Assembly (NCBI RefSeq): GCF_008831285.2
Contig: NW_022204788.1
Span: 1 to 40,708, forward strand
Length of the DNA stretch: 40,708 nt
Origin: Nymphaea colorata
Taxonomy: Eukaryota > Streptophyta > Magnoliopsida > Nymphaeales > Nymphaeaceae
Direction: 5' to 3'
The notes under the pieces were generated by a model. The model ran no database searches. It saw only the letters and a list, made by a program, of their open reading frames with translations, and was not told where the DNA came from. The position numbers and the translations under genes are program-made. This document shows, one piece after another, positions 12,532 through 23,481 of this stretch (positions are counted from its first letter, which is position 1; each line of letters starts with the position of its first letter).

Positions 12532-12611
12532 TTTGATAAATATTATAACTCTAATCCCCAGCAGATCATTCACTACTTATATTGTTAAGTTAATTCATTG
12601 GCGCCTAAATC

Positions 12612-15600
12612 ATGAGGTACCCCCTTCGCCACTTAGTAGAGCCTACTTCAAAAACGACCTCTACAGCCTCGCCGCCCACCGCGAAAGAGAAGAAAAGGCA
12701 GAACGCAGCAAACAGGAAGAGGACGCAAAGCAGAAGAAAAGAAGATAAAAAGAACAGACCAAGGAAAGAGAAGAATCCATGACGAGCCCAAACAGATAGT
12801 GATGGTCGATGATTGCCTCGGCATCAGTATCGATCGGAAGGAGAATGAGAAGAATGTACACAATGGCGATGAGCTGGGCGAGCTTATGAAGGGCATGAAG
12901 AAGAAAAATACTGAAAAGGATACCAGCAAGAACATCTTCTCCAGCGGATACAAGCCCAAGTCCACCCTGGTCATCAAGGAGGACCCCAAGAGGTCAAGAA
13001 GAGCGAAGAGCAGGAGAAGAAGGAGAGGAAGGAGCAGTACATCCACCTCAAGAAGATGGAGGAAGAAATCAAGCAGATGGTGCGGACGGAAAGGGACAAG
13101 GAGAAAGAGAAGGCCGAAAAGCAGGAGGGGCGAGGACAGCAAGGAGGAGTCGAAGTCTGAGGGCGAGGAGAAGAAGACCAAGTCCAAGCTGATCAAGAAG
13201 CAAGCCAACTACCAGCGACTCGACCTCAAGCGGCGCTACAAGGACCGCTTCCTAGGCGGACTGCACATCAACATGCGCAGGTTCACCAAGAACGGCCAGC
13301 TCAGGCCCAAGTACCGGGCGCAAACCGAGCTGGTGATCGAGGACGGAGAGGCCTACAACAGCTACATCTCCTCCCTCTCCAAGTCGCTCAAGCTCACCCT
13401 CACCCTCGACGAAGACAGCGACTACGAGGAGTCCCAAAGTCAGAAAAACCCATATGGACGCCACCCACAGACTACACCGATAAGGAGCAGCTGACTGCGA
13501 GCCTCAGGAGCTATTTCGGCTTCGAGAACTTCAGGGAGGGCCAGTTTGAAACCATCCAGAACGTGCTGGGCGGGAAGTCCACCCTTTTCATCTCGGAGAC
13601 GGCTTCGGGAAAGTCGCTCACCTACATCCTGAGCGCGATGCTGAGCAGGGGCTTCTGCATGGTGATCAGTCCGCTGGTTTCGCTGATGCTGGACCAGCTG
13701 GACCACCTGCCGCTGGAGCTGACTGCAGCCTGCGTGAGCTCGCTGCTGAAGCGGGACCAGCAGAAGAAGATCGCCGAGCAGGTGAAGCGAGGATCCATCA
13801 ACATCCTCTTCCTCACGCCCGAAGCGCTGCAGACCGACTTCGTCTACCACCTGGAGGACTTCCCCGAAGCCAGCTTCGTCTGCGTCGACGAGGCGCACTC
13901 CCTCTCCGAGCTCAGCCACAACTTCAGGACCTCCTTCCTCACCCTCGGCGACATCATCCTCAACATGGTCCGCTACAAGTCGAAGAAGCCGACCATCCTC
14001 GGCCTGACCGCCACCGCCAACCCGTAGACGGTGCGTTCGGTGGTGGAGAAGCTGGAGATCAGCGAGGTGGTGCGTTCCTCGAGCTGCATGAACAAGAACC
14101 TGTTCGTGACGATCAGTCGCGAGCGGGGGCAGCTGAAGTACGAGTCGCTGATCCGTACCTGAACGACCCGCTGATCGGCGAGTGCAAGGGATCCTGGTGT
14201 ACACGCGGACCCGCAAGATCATGGGGGAAGTGTTCAACTACATCACCAACTCGGTTTCGGCGAAGGCCGCCATCTACCACTCCGCCCTCTCCAACAAGGA
14301 GAAGACCGAAACCCTCGAGAAGTTCAGGGAAGGCGCCATCAAGATCGTGGTCGCCACCGTCGCCCTCGGGATGGGCCTCGACTTCGAACACCTCGAGTGC
14401 GTCATCCACCTCAACATGCCCAAGAGCATCGAGAACTACGTGCAGGAAATCGGCAGGGCAGGCCGGAGGGAACGCAGAGCCTACTGCCACCTCTTCCTCG
14501 ACGAAGGCGACTACATCACGGAGCGGAACTACATCATCGCAGATGAAATCGAGCCCTCGCTGCTCGCCATGATCTACCAGTTCCTCAAGGACAACTCGGT
14601 GGTCCGCCACTAAAAGCAGAAGAAGAAGCGGATGACTGCCGAAATGCAGAGGCTGGACGAAGAGCTGGTCATCAAGCGGGCAGCCATCATCATGGAGCAG
14701 GTCAACAGGCAGGAACAGATCATCTACGAGGAAGACGAGGAGCAGCTCGACTCGGAGGAGATAGGACAGCTTCCGACGAGGCGGAGCCGCCCAAGGTCAA
14801 CTCGCAGCTTTTTCAATGCGGATCGACAAGCTCGTGGAGAAGACTCAGCTGAAGGAGGAGGCCATCCTCACGCTCATCCTCAAGGTGGAGTACCTGCTGA
14901 GGGAGGACAAGGAGGTGCGGTTCAAGGTGCTGCCCACCTCCAAGGAGCTGCTCAAGATCGGCTTCTACAGGCAGAACGAGGCGGAAATCAAGAACAATTC
15001 GGAGTTCTTCCGGCGGCTGGTCGACGGCTGCAAGAAGGTGAGGGGAAGCATCTACATCCCCTCATCGACAAGTGCAACGAGCTCCAAATGAAGCCCATCC
15101 AGCTCCTCACCAGCTCTACCGCCTCAAGGACGAGTACTTCATCAAGGTCGAGGAGGAAAACCCCATCTTCGTGTGGCAGTTCGAGGGCAAGAAGCAGGAG
15201 GTGGAGGAGGGCATCGACCACGAGCTGGGGCAGCTGGTGGAGCGCGGCTTCGAGCGGTTGATGGGCGGCGAGTTCATCGAGCAGGTGGTGGCCGAGATGC
15301 AGGAGGTGCAGCAGGCCAGCCTGGTGAAGCTGAACGTGCTCTGGTCGCTGGCCTTCCTGCACTCGCGCAACCACATCACCAACATCCTGCAGACCGGCCG
15401 CCTCCTCCCGCGCGCCGCCCCCATCCCCCCCAACTCCCTCCCCGCCGACCTCGACGCCTACTTCAAGCACAACCTCCAGCAGTTCTACGGCAAGCTCACC
15501 AACAACGGCACCGAGATCTTCATCCCCACCTCCATGATCGAGCCCAAGGAACTCGCAGAGATCTACGAGTGCATCTGCCTCTTCTTCAAGCACGAGATGT

Positions 15601-15841
15601 CCAACGAGGGAGAACTCAGGAGCTGCGAGGTCAAGGAGGCCAGGGACAGGGCGGTCAGCAAGTACGAGAACGGAAAAGTGATAACCAAGATCCTGATGGG
15701 CGTCAACTCGGGAGAAGTTTCCTGGAAGATCTACGGCGAGCGACCTACTGGATGTCCTTCAAGCTCAAGAACTACAACTAACTCCTGGAAGTAGTCCGCG
15801 AACAGATCCAGAGGTACGTGATGGACCACCGATCCCAGTGA
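12612..15841 (+). CDS. RECQ4: RecQ4-type ATP-dependent DNA helicase
   Basis: Superfamily 2 RecQ helicase of the RECQL4 branch, acting in replication initiation and repair in the nucleus. About 1,070 residues. The N-terminal third is highly charged (KEREE and RRR tracts), as in RECQL4. The core begins SYFGFENFREGQFETIQNVL; motif I reads TASGKS (about residue 322), motif II VDEAH (13887-13898), then SHNFRTSFL, LGLTATANP, VVATVALGMGLDFEHL and motif VI GRAGRR (14452-14469). SHNFR after DEAH and the long C-terminal extension favour RECQL4 over BLM/Sgs1. The last exon ends MDHRSQ, TGA 15839-15841. One 20-nt intron follows codon 1. About ten one-base losses (near 12780, 12992, 13445, 14153, 14192, 14762, 14813, 15060, 15112, 15744) and one extra G (near 13130) must be corrected. 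Confidence 0.92.
12617..12636 (+). other. RECQ4: 20-nt intron in RecQ4
   Basis: GTACCCCCTTCGCCACTTAG, A at position 15. It lies five bases after the A of the start codon; splicing gives ATG AGT AGA GCC, protein MSRAYFKNDLYSLAAH. Confidence 0.8.
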
Positions 15842-15889
15842 TTTGCATAACGATGTGTTGTATGTATGAGTGTGTATTAGGCCATGAAA

Positions 15890-16607
15890 TCACGGACTGG
15901 AGGACGAACTACTGCTGCTGCTGACCTGCTGCGGTGCCGGCGGCGCTTATCTTCATCATTCGGTCATTACCTCGCTTGCTGGAGCTGGAACTGCTGCTAC
16001 TGCTGCTGCTGCTCTTCTCCCGCCTTCGCTTCTCGTGGCTCTTGCTGCGGCTCCTCCTGCGGTGCCTTCCGGCGTCCTCCCGCTCGCGGTTGTTGCGGTT
16101 CTTGTGGTCGGCGTCTATGTGGTGGGGGCGTTACCTGGTTTTGCTGGCAGTCCCTGGCGAAATGACCCGGCTGTCTGCAGCGGAAGCAGGTCACGTTGCT
16201 ACTTTGCGGCTGATGTACCCCATGTCCCTGCCTGGCCTCCTCTCCTCTCTCTCCTCGCGCTGCCTCAGCTGGGCGCGCTGGTACTCGACCTTGATGCGCT
16301 CATCTCCGAAGTAGGAGTCATGGAGGCTCACTTACAGGAGTGGTACTTGTCGATGGCCTACGCGGCTTCTGCTGGGTCTTTGAACACCACGAAGGCGTAC
16401 AGTTTTTTATGTTTCTCGTTTCTGCGACGTTGACCGAGCTGATCGATCCAAATTTCGAGAAAATTTATCTGAGGTCGCTTTCGGTCTTCCTGTTGGAGAC
16501 CTTTGTGAGAGGAGCAATACCGACGGGTCGAGGTTGCTGACGTAGAGTTTGGTCCTGTCGACAGCCTACGGCTATGGCTGCTGCTGTGCGGGCGGCTCCT
16601 GGTCCAT
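15890..16607 (-). CDS. SR splicing factor: RRM, CCHC zinc knuckle, RS domain
   Basis: Serine/arginine-rich RNA-binding protein of the SRSF7/RSZ type, a nuclear pre-mRNA splicing factor. ATG at 16607 (MDQEPPAQQQP). The RRM has RNP2 KLYVSNLDP, then ESDLRQIFSKFGSISSVNV and RNP1 YAFVVF, followed by DPAEAAQAIDKYH. A CCHC knuckle follows: CFRCRQPGHFARDC (C-x2-C-x4-H-x4-C). The tail is RS-like: RRRSRSKSHEKRRREKSSSS, a second RRRHRSRS block and a Ser run ending SSP, TGA 15890-15892. Three 20-nt introns are placed by frame; three or four single-base losses also need repair (near 16410, 16340, 16215 and 15930). It is tail-to-tail with RecQ4, 48 bp apart. A splicing factor inside this minute-intron genome is a natural candidate for short-intron recognition, but that is inference. 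Confidence 0.85.
15951..15970 (-). other. 20-nt intron in SR factor
   Basis: GTAATGACCGAATGATGAAG, A at position 15. Removal joins SSSSKR to DKRRRHRSRS, continuing the RS domain. A 25-nt alternative ending ATAAG gives a different tail. Confidence 0.6.
16115..16134 (-). other. 20-nt intron in SR factor
   Basis: GTAACGCCCCCACCACATAG, A at position 15, directly after the zinc-knuckle block CQQNQ. One base must also be missing beside it for the RS frame to follow, so the placement is less certain. Confidence 0.6.
16501..16520 (-). other. 20-nt intron in SR factor
   Basis: GTATTGCTCCTCTCACAAAG, A at position 15. Removal joins KLYVSNLDPS to VSNRKTESDLRQIF, the expected spacing between RNP2 and helix 1 of an RRM. 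Confidence 0.88.
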
Positions 16608-17163
16608 TATAAATAGTTTGGACTTGTTGAGAGCATGCAAACAGGAAAATAAAATGGTGATATCCATCAGACTTCGCTTAAGCTTGAACCGCAGGAAGGA
16701 AATATACGCAAAGTGGATAGCTGGAGGATGAATATCGGTGGTTTTAAAGCGAAAGGGGAAAGCGGGTTTTATGTAATTGGTGAATTTGTTGGGGTGAGGT
16801 TTGCAGGACATTCCTCAGCATTTCAACTGTTTTATTGGAGAGTAGTTGCAAATTATTCGCAACGCATATAAACAAGCAAAGCTAATATTTTTCCAATCCT
16901 ATTTTTCGATTCACGCCCCATTTCCCTATTCCCTCCGCTTCCACAACCAAATCCTCACCTCTCCTGCATTTTCCCCTACCCATTTCATTTTAGTCTAGCT
17001 TTCCTATATCTAACTTTTCACTCATAAAAGCGGTTTCCCCCGCGACGGTCCGACCGCTCTGCTCTGCTCCCCTGCTGGCGATCCCTCGAAATGGGGAAAC
17101 TCTTCGGGACAGTAGTGTAGCGTTTCATTATAAAGACAACGAATCAAGCAATAATATTAACAC
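16608..17163. promoter_or_regulatory. Spacer between divergent genes
   Basis: AT-rich 556-bp spacer between the start of the SR factor (minus) and the gene at 17164 (plus), so it must carry both promoters. I see no convincing gene. It has a pyrimidine-rich stretch around 16900-16990 and a markedly GC-rich block with an inverted repeat at 17033-17100. Confidence 0.5.
17033..17100. repeat. GC-rich inverted repeat in spacer
   Basis: GTTTCCCC (17033-17040) and GGGGAAAC (17093-17100) are perfect 8-bp arms around a GC-rich 52-nt interior containing a smaller CGGTC/GACCG hairpin. I tested it as a tRNA on both strands and found no A or B box. It could be a structured RNA or a 5'-leader element. Confidence 0.45.
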
Positions 17164-18553
17164 ATGGCAAACAACTACAGGAAGCTACTCACCAGCGATT
17201 CCCTCCCAGGCAGGCCCACCGTCTGCCTCGACTCTCTCAGGAGGGGCCTCGTCCACGTCTACGAAGCCATCCCCCTCGAGACCTCCAACTTCCAGACCGA
17301 AGTCAACTATTACCTCAACAGGAAGGAAGCTACTCCGGAAACGTCGTGGTCGTCAGCAAGATCAAGGATGAACAGATCACCTACAACATGGGAAAGGCCG
17401 CCATGCAGGTCTCCGTTGTGACCGACTACGTGCCCTGGAGACTCAGTGTAGAGCAGAACCAACTCACAACGGAGGAGGCACTGTGCGTGCTTGAAGGGGC
17501 GTGCAGAGGCTTCAGGGAGCTGCTGCACAGAGTGAGGTTCCCTTTCATCGTGCAGGCAGGCATGGTGGGCGTGGACGGCAACGGAGAGGTGCGGGTGTGG
17601 TGGAACGACCTCTTCTACAAGAGCAACTTCGGCTTCAACATGGCGCCCAACGTCAAACTCAAAGACATGGTCAAGTCCCTCGTGCAGGCCGTCACCGCCA
17701 AGATGGACAAGACTAAAGCTGCACAACTGGACGCGGATTTGGTCAGCGGAGAAGCCACCTTCGTCACCTGGAAGAAGGATCAAGCAGCTCTCCAAAGGCA
17801 TGAACTTCAAGCAGATCGGAAAGAGTCTAGTAGCAGCAAAGGAGGAATACATGGTAGCCATGCGCGAAAGCGGCCTCGGCGTCCCCATCAGGAACGGATC
17901 AATGGTGATCGATACGCTTCGCCTATCAGGAGTGGGCAAGGCCGGCTACTCTCCAACGACTGAGCGGGTGATCCTGACTCCGAGGAAGTAGGGACATCTG
18001 TAGTTCAGCAAGAAGCTGATCACCAAACGCACCTACCGCGACGGAACTTCTCCGGACTTCCACCAGAAGATCCAGATCATCAAGGAGGACATAGAGAACC
18101 TGCGGTCCTTCGCCAACAAGGCGCCCATTCCCGCCCCAGTAAACTCCAATTCCCAGGTTAAGATGAGGTCTCCAAGAGCGTGGAGTCCATTTTCTCCTAC
18201 AGGAAGGCGCTCAACGGCGACACCTCCATCCCCGAAGTGTAAAAATCCACTCACTCAGCAGCAAGATCATCAAGGAATCCCAGATCATCGGGCCCAGCGA
18301 GGACCTCACCATCAGCAGGTTCGTAGAGCCAGTTGCGCAATCGACCACCTCCATCCTCAACGGCGACCACTGCTCCGTCTGCACCAACCTGCAGGAGCTG
18401 AGGAAGTCCCAAATGTCAGGCGAGAAGGGGCAAAACGACCCCATGTTCCTCTCCAGGCTGCAGAGCCTAGTCGGTCAGGATAAGTCCATCAACTCCACAT
18501 CCCGAAGCATGAACGAGTCGAGACTGGAGAAGAACGTGAGTTCGGAAATCTGA
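17164..18553 (+). CDS. Unrecognised protein, about 463 residues
   Basis: ATG at 17164 (MANNYRKLLTSDSLPGRPTV), TGA 18551-18553. I do not recognise the family. The first half is globular: LTTEEALCVLEGACRGFREL followed by a beta-rich GMVGVDGNGEVRVWW. This order (helix, short strand, D-NGEV strand) is loosely like the catalytic-loop region of protein kinase-like folds, but no HRD or DFG is present, so I do not assign it. The second half is lysine- and serine-rich, with CSVCTNLQELRKSQMSGEK; a single C-x2-C pair does not make a finger. Frame repairs: one base lost near 17326, one gained near 17778, one lost near 18165 (ATG GAG read as ATGAG), one lost near 18260. Few TAA/TAG codons and GC-rich, like its upstream neighbours. 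Confidence 0.75.
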
Positions 18554-18691
18554 TTCCCAGGTTTGGAGAGAGCGAGAAGAAACTGCCGGGAAGCGTATAC
18601 TTCACCTCTCTTTTTAAGCGTGATTGCAGTGTGATCTAATAATCTGCTCATAATTACAGCTTATCATAATCAGCAATAAAATTGCACCCAA

Positions 18692-19846
18692 ATGGATGCC
18701 GCCATCAATCCCGAGAAAGAGAGACCCTCCCTCAAACTGAAATCAATGTCAAGAAAGATAAAGGTGTCTAAAATGCCAAAAATAGTCCAAATCAATCTTA
18801 CCCTGGGGGAATTGAACAACCTGCTCTTGCATCTGAAGATGGAGAATTCGATAATTAGTTTGATTAGACGCCTATCTAACCACCCAAACAGAAGAAAACA
18901 GTATCTAATAATCAAGAACAGCAAAATAGGAAAGGAAGTAAAAAAGCCAAAAATTACTAAGCAAGCAAAATGCGCAAAGCTTCATGAAGACGCAAGGAGA
19001 ACAATAACTCCAAAGAATGGGACTCTTCTAGTTGAAGCATCGAATCTGTCATAAATTTCAAAGCAGTCACCAAGCATATAGGCGATTGGCTATTGAATCC
19101 CATATAAATGTAATTAAAATAAAGGAAATGGCAAAATCAATCAGGGAAAGAGTGAAAAAGCAGCCATTTTCATCCACCTCGAATGAGAAGAATGACCGTG
19201 CTGCTTCCAGAGCTAAAAATATCAGCAAAATTGAACAATAACCACATAAATTAGGAAAGATGTTATATTGTCGCCCATTAACAAGCCAAATTCCAATCCA
19301 TTCTCCGAAGATCCATCCAAGCTGCTCACATTTTAGGACAACGTGGAAAAGACGATTGACTCTGCTGGCATCATCGCGAAGTAGATAGTCAAAAAGGACA
19401 TTTTGGGGAAAGTGTGGCGATCGATCAACATATAGGAAAAGCTGAGGAAGCATAAGCTGAAGCTGGATCCAATCAAGCACAGATACCCCATCACTACCTT
19501 CAGGAAGGCAGTCCTGGCGTAGTTCAAGCAGTTGGATCTCGAAGAGTAGCGGAAGGAGAAGGAAAGAGAGGAAAAACTGCAGCTGAGGAGGATCATTTAC
19601 AATAGCTCCCGCTATGATCGATACATCAAGCGAAACGATAAGAAATAGGCACGCCAAAGCGAAAGTATGGTCTAATCGTTAGTTTTGCTTAGGCATCAAG
19701 ATAAAGAAGCAACAGTTTTAGAAGAAAATCCTAACACTTTTCATATAAATAACCAAAAATAGGCCAGTGAGACTCATAAGGAGTAGAAAAAGTAAGCCTT
19801 ACTTGAAGATGAGCAACAAGATGAGTACCCATAAGAATTCATATGA
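18692..19846 (+). CDS. Unrecognised basic protein, about 384 residues
   Basis: ATG at 18692 (MDAAINPEKERPSLKLKS), TGA 19844-19846. Strongly basic, Lys/Ile-rich, with many TAA/TAG glutamines in the second half. The C-terminal part is a long charged, probably helical stretch (FKQLDLEEQRKEKEREEKLQ then LRRIIYNSSRYDRYIKRNDK), possibly coiled-coil. A central segment around 19050-19240 is in another frame: one base gained near 19040, one lost near 19255. No known domain. Base composition becomes AT-rich here and stays so through the next gene. Confidence 0.6.
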
Positions 19847-20401
19847 TTTTATTATATAAAAAAAACACTTACTATATGAGCTGAATTTGCCATTAAAACA
19901 GTATTCTCCAAGAGAAATTTTATGGTATATCGATTTTCCAAAGAATACAGCATCTCAAGATAGACGCGAAATTTCAAAGCCACCGATCTCACAAAGGGTA
20001 GTTATTTGAAATACCTCTATTTATGATTGCTAAAGATGTAGATGCGTAATGGTAAAGGCATAATTATCGACATATCCTGGTTGTAAAGCATCAATATATT
20101 CCTTCAGTATGTGCTTTAATTATCATTCACAAATGATGGAAGATAGATGGAATGAAATTAGCTTACTTTTACTAAATGGTGCGTAAAAGTAATCAGAAAA
20201 GCACTTCCCTTCCATAATTTATGCATAGATAACTTAAATTAATCTTAGCTACGAATATTTTATCGAAAGATTTTATCAAAAATATACACACAATTATTAT
20301 TTCGGTAATCAAGATGCAGTTATTGATTTGCTCCAGGTCTACTTTTTATGGAGCTTACAATTTATAGATCAAAAGTATTTAATTTTTTTTTGTAATACTT
20401 T
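19847..20401 (+). other. AT-rich spacer, no firm gene
   Basis: 555 bp between two plus-strand genes. An open stretch from ATG 19919 (MVYRFSKEYSISRQTRNF) runs about 35 codons to TGA and can be extended by a frame change. With only TGA as stop, such runs arise by chance in AT-rich DNA, so I do not call it. Confidence 0.4.
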
Positions 20402-23181
20402 ATGAAAGACGATAGTGACGAGTAGAAGGAGGTGCAAAGGCCAAACAAGTAGAAGGAGGTGATAAAGCCAAACGTGTAAGTCAACGAGCAAATCGACGAT
20501 CCCACCAGTATCGACTATCTCACACAACTCCTCGGCTTCGAATAAAATCACTTCGACGAATTCTAAAAGGAAAAAGACATAGACCCGCCGAGCAAAGAAG
20601 AATTACTAAATATTTTAACCTACCTCCACAAGAACAGAGGAATGGCGAACAAGGATCTGGTGGAATACTTTTATGAAAAACGTATTGTATGCTACTTAGA
20701 GCAAAGCGCCTTCATCGAAAAGATTCGCAGAATGGATGACACCGAGTTCATCTGCTATCTTGCAGATGCGACTAAGCAATGGGAAAGGGATTCACAAGTA
20801 GATAATCAGCCATACTTTGTCCCATGCATGCGTGGCCTTGATTAGCTCTACACCAATCAACTGTTCCATTGGCTAACTAAGGGATTTAACCAAGAAAACA
20901 AACTACCTGCAGGAGCTAAGGATAGAAAAGAAAAAGAAACGAGAGATTTTTTTGCAGAGGTATGCTTTTAGATCGGTCAATAAGGTATGATCAGCTAGGT
21001 AAGGGACGAAAAAAGAGAGGAAATAAGGAGCATGGAGACCAGCCATACCTAGAAAAAGAAACTGGCCCCGCCAGCCGCCAATTGGAGCCAATACATTCGA
21101 GGGAAATAAATTCCAAGCTTCTTTTTACAGAAGGACGGCGTGGATAGGAACTCAACCAAGAGATTTCTTTCGATAAACTTGACCTAGGTCTTCAAGGAGG
21201 AACTTTAGGAGGTAAAACAGCTAATCCTCAAGCAAATCATTTCCTACGAACAGGAAAGCTATCTGGTTAAGACATTCCGGGCATTGGTGTGTAGGTATCA
21301 TGAATATTATGCTCTTAAGTAGGGGTTTGTAGAGGATTAAATTCTGGGAGAGAACTAAAAGGATCTACTAAGATGGTACTAAGACTGCTATCTCAAAGAG
21401 GACTATCCAGACATTTGGTATATTGGATAAAATAAGAGCAAAATCCTTCAAAAATGGGAAAAAATTGCATTTGCTTTGAAAAAACACCTAGCTTAACAAG
21501 AAAAAGCCTTCTTTTCAGATTCAGACAGTATCAAACAATTCATCCAAAGTACAGTATAGATGGCAATAAATGGCAATATAATACTCTATTACACGCCATG
21601 CTATCCTTCAGACCGAGTCTTTGCCACTTCCAACGATAATTGCATCTTCATCAACCTCAACCACATCGATCCTTTCCAGTCAATTTAAGAGTTCAGAGCT
21701 GGACCACTCAAGCCCTACTTAGCCATTTGCCTATACCATGAAATCGCACACATCATCATTCGGAGATATAAGAAGTTTATTGAGCCAAAAGATAAGAAGG
21801 AGAAGCGCATAAAGCCATAATAGGACAAAAGGTAAAAGGAATTTAATGACTAAATTGATCATTCTTTTGAACTAAACTCGGATACTTTTGGCTGCAAATT
21901 GTTGAAGATCATGGAAAAACATGCAAAGGAGATTAAGAAGGCAGTTAATATACAATGTGCTCAATTTGAGTAAGATTAACGATCCAACCCCGAGAAAATA
22001 CGCTAATAAGTTCAAGAAACCAAAAGAGTAATATAATTATCGAAAGAAATCTTACCCAATATCAAAAAAAACTTTAGTAAACTCTCTAAAGCTGGAAAAA
22101 TTATTGCTTCTTTTGATTACATCATAGAAAATAGAGCAATTATTTACATTAGGAAAGACATTTGGGAAATTATCACCAACTAAATCGCTGGAAAAGCGAA
22201 ATAAGTTGGCAAAAACGATGCAGACCAGCCATATATCAGCGAAGATCGAAGAATGGAGTACATGTTCATGAAGTCATTATTCCTAAGCTACTCATACATG
22301 CAGCCAAAGGCTAAAATGCCAGATGACTATGATTTTGCATGCAAAGTCGTATCTGATCCCAAGTCCAAGCCAGACTTCTTTGAGTTTTAGAATAAAACAG
22401 TCTCTGATTACATCGACATAATCAAAGCCAGAATCCCAAACTTCTTCGAGGATAAACGCGCTCAGGTATTTACTAGTGAAAGGTTTCATGATAAGAAGAT
22501 CATGCAAGAGCTAAAAGAAGACCTAAACGAAATATACGCAATCTTTAAGAATGAAACCGACAAGCATTTCGTGTTTCAGGGAATTGTACCCTAGAGTTAC
22601 TTTTCAATATACTCTAGTCACATGGTCGGAAAACATTTCTGCTCAAGCGATTTGTTTAAAAGCCTTGGTGCCCACAAGCATTCAATCGTACCCATCAACT
22701 CTCAGATTTGCTACCAGCTTTTAGGGAGATACCTCAAGTTCTCATAAATCTACATGATCGCGAGCGAAATGCCTGATTTCATCTTTTACCAGCATGATAA
22801 CGGCGTCGACAGTGGCTACTACTTCGAGGAGATGCTGTTCCCTAACTTAATTGCCGGCAAACGCATATACGCCAAGGACTACGCTCTCATATCGAAGCTT
22901 GACCACGTAAGCCCCCTTTCGGTAGGCATCCAGCCTGCTTCCGCAGTATAAAAGGGAAACTCAATGGGAATTTACCGAGGAGAGAAGGGTGCATCGGAGA
23001 GGCCTTTGCTGGAGATGAAGAGCTGGGTCTGCTAAGTTGGCTCTCATGGCTTCAGAGCACCCAGGGAGGTCCTTCCCCCCTGAAGAAAGAAGACTTCAAA
23101 GACGAGAGATAGTATGCCTCATATGTTATGACGCTCAAAGCTTTAGAAAAGATAAGAAAAAAGCCTACAAAGAAACAATGA
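20402..23181 (+). CDS. Large protein with HEIAH metallopeptidase motif, family unknown
   Basis: ATG 20402 (MKDDSDEQKEVQ). The ciliate-code frame is open without a break for about 2.5 kb, using many TAA/TAG glutamines; total about 926 residues. The N-terminal half is helical, Lys/Glu/Gln-rich and predicted cytosolic (no signal peptide). At residues 446-450 lies HEIAH within PYLAICLYHEIAHIIIRRYK, preceded by a beta-rich NCIFINLNHIDPF: the HExxH zinc-binding helix of zincins. A possible third ligand is the Glu of EAFAGDEELGLLSW (22999 onward), an EAxAG-type helix, but 500 residues downstream. After about 22945 one base is missing; the repaired frame reads GPSPLKKEDFKDERQYASYV and ends at TGA 23179-23181. 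Without the repair it would end at 23083. A true protease is inference; no family was recognised. Confidence 0.8.
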
Positions 23182-23481
23182 TCACCTCCATTCCTAAATT
23201 CCTAGCTATTAGCATTAGTATAATAAGACAGCATTTGTATAGTTTATTGATAACAGCATTATCTTTTGCCATATCTGCTAAGAGCAGTTTTGAAGTCGCA
23301 TCCTGACTCCATCGTATCTCCTTTGGCATTTTTTTCAGCTTAAAAGACTTAATAAAGTATGCTACCTGTATAAAATTTGCAAAGAGTAAGGAACAGAGCC
23401 GATAATGCTGAAAATATATGGAAAATGGTTATTGTTGACAAAAATACAAAACTTATCAGATTCATTCCTTTTTGCTTTTCT
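23182..23481. other. AT-rich spacer between convergent genes
   Basis: 300 bp of AT-rich sequence holding the two 3' ends. No gene seen. Confidence 0.5.

Noticed and set aside
12648-13208. Long minus-strand frame rich in Leu, Phe and Ser opposite RecQ4
   Set aside because: It is the complement of the Lys/Arg/Glu-rich coding region of RecQ4; composition explains it.
14140-14200. A 20-nt intron starting GTACCTGAACG in RecQ4
   Set aside because: The block encodes conserved-looking YLNDPLIGECKG, does not end AG at 20 nt, and two one-base losses explain both frame changes.
14988-15593. Long minus-strand frame opposite the RecQ4 C-terminus
   Set aside because: An antisense shadow of a GC-rich coding region with repeated Leu, Val, Glu and Gly; no independent support.
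17033-17100. tRNA gene suggested by 8-bp acceptor-like arms
   Set aside because: No box A or box B, no anticodon arm of 5 bp with a 7-nt loop, on either strand.
21975-22000. Telomerase RNA template-like CCAACCCC
   Set aside because: It lies inside the open frame of the metallopeptidase-like gene and is a chance match.
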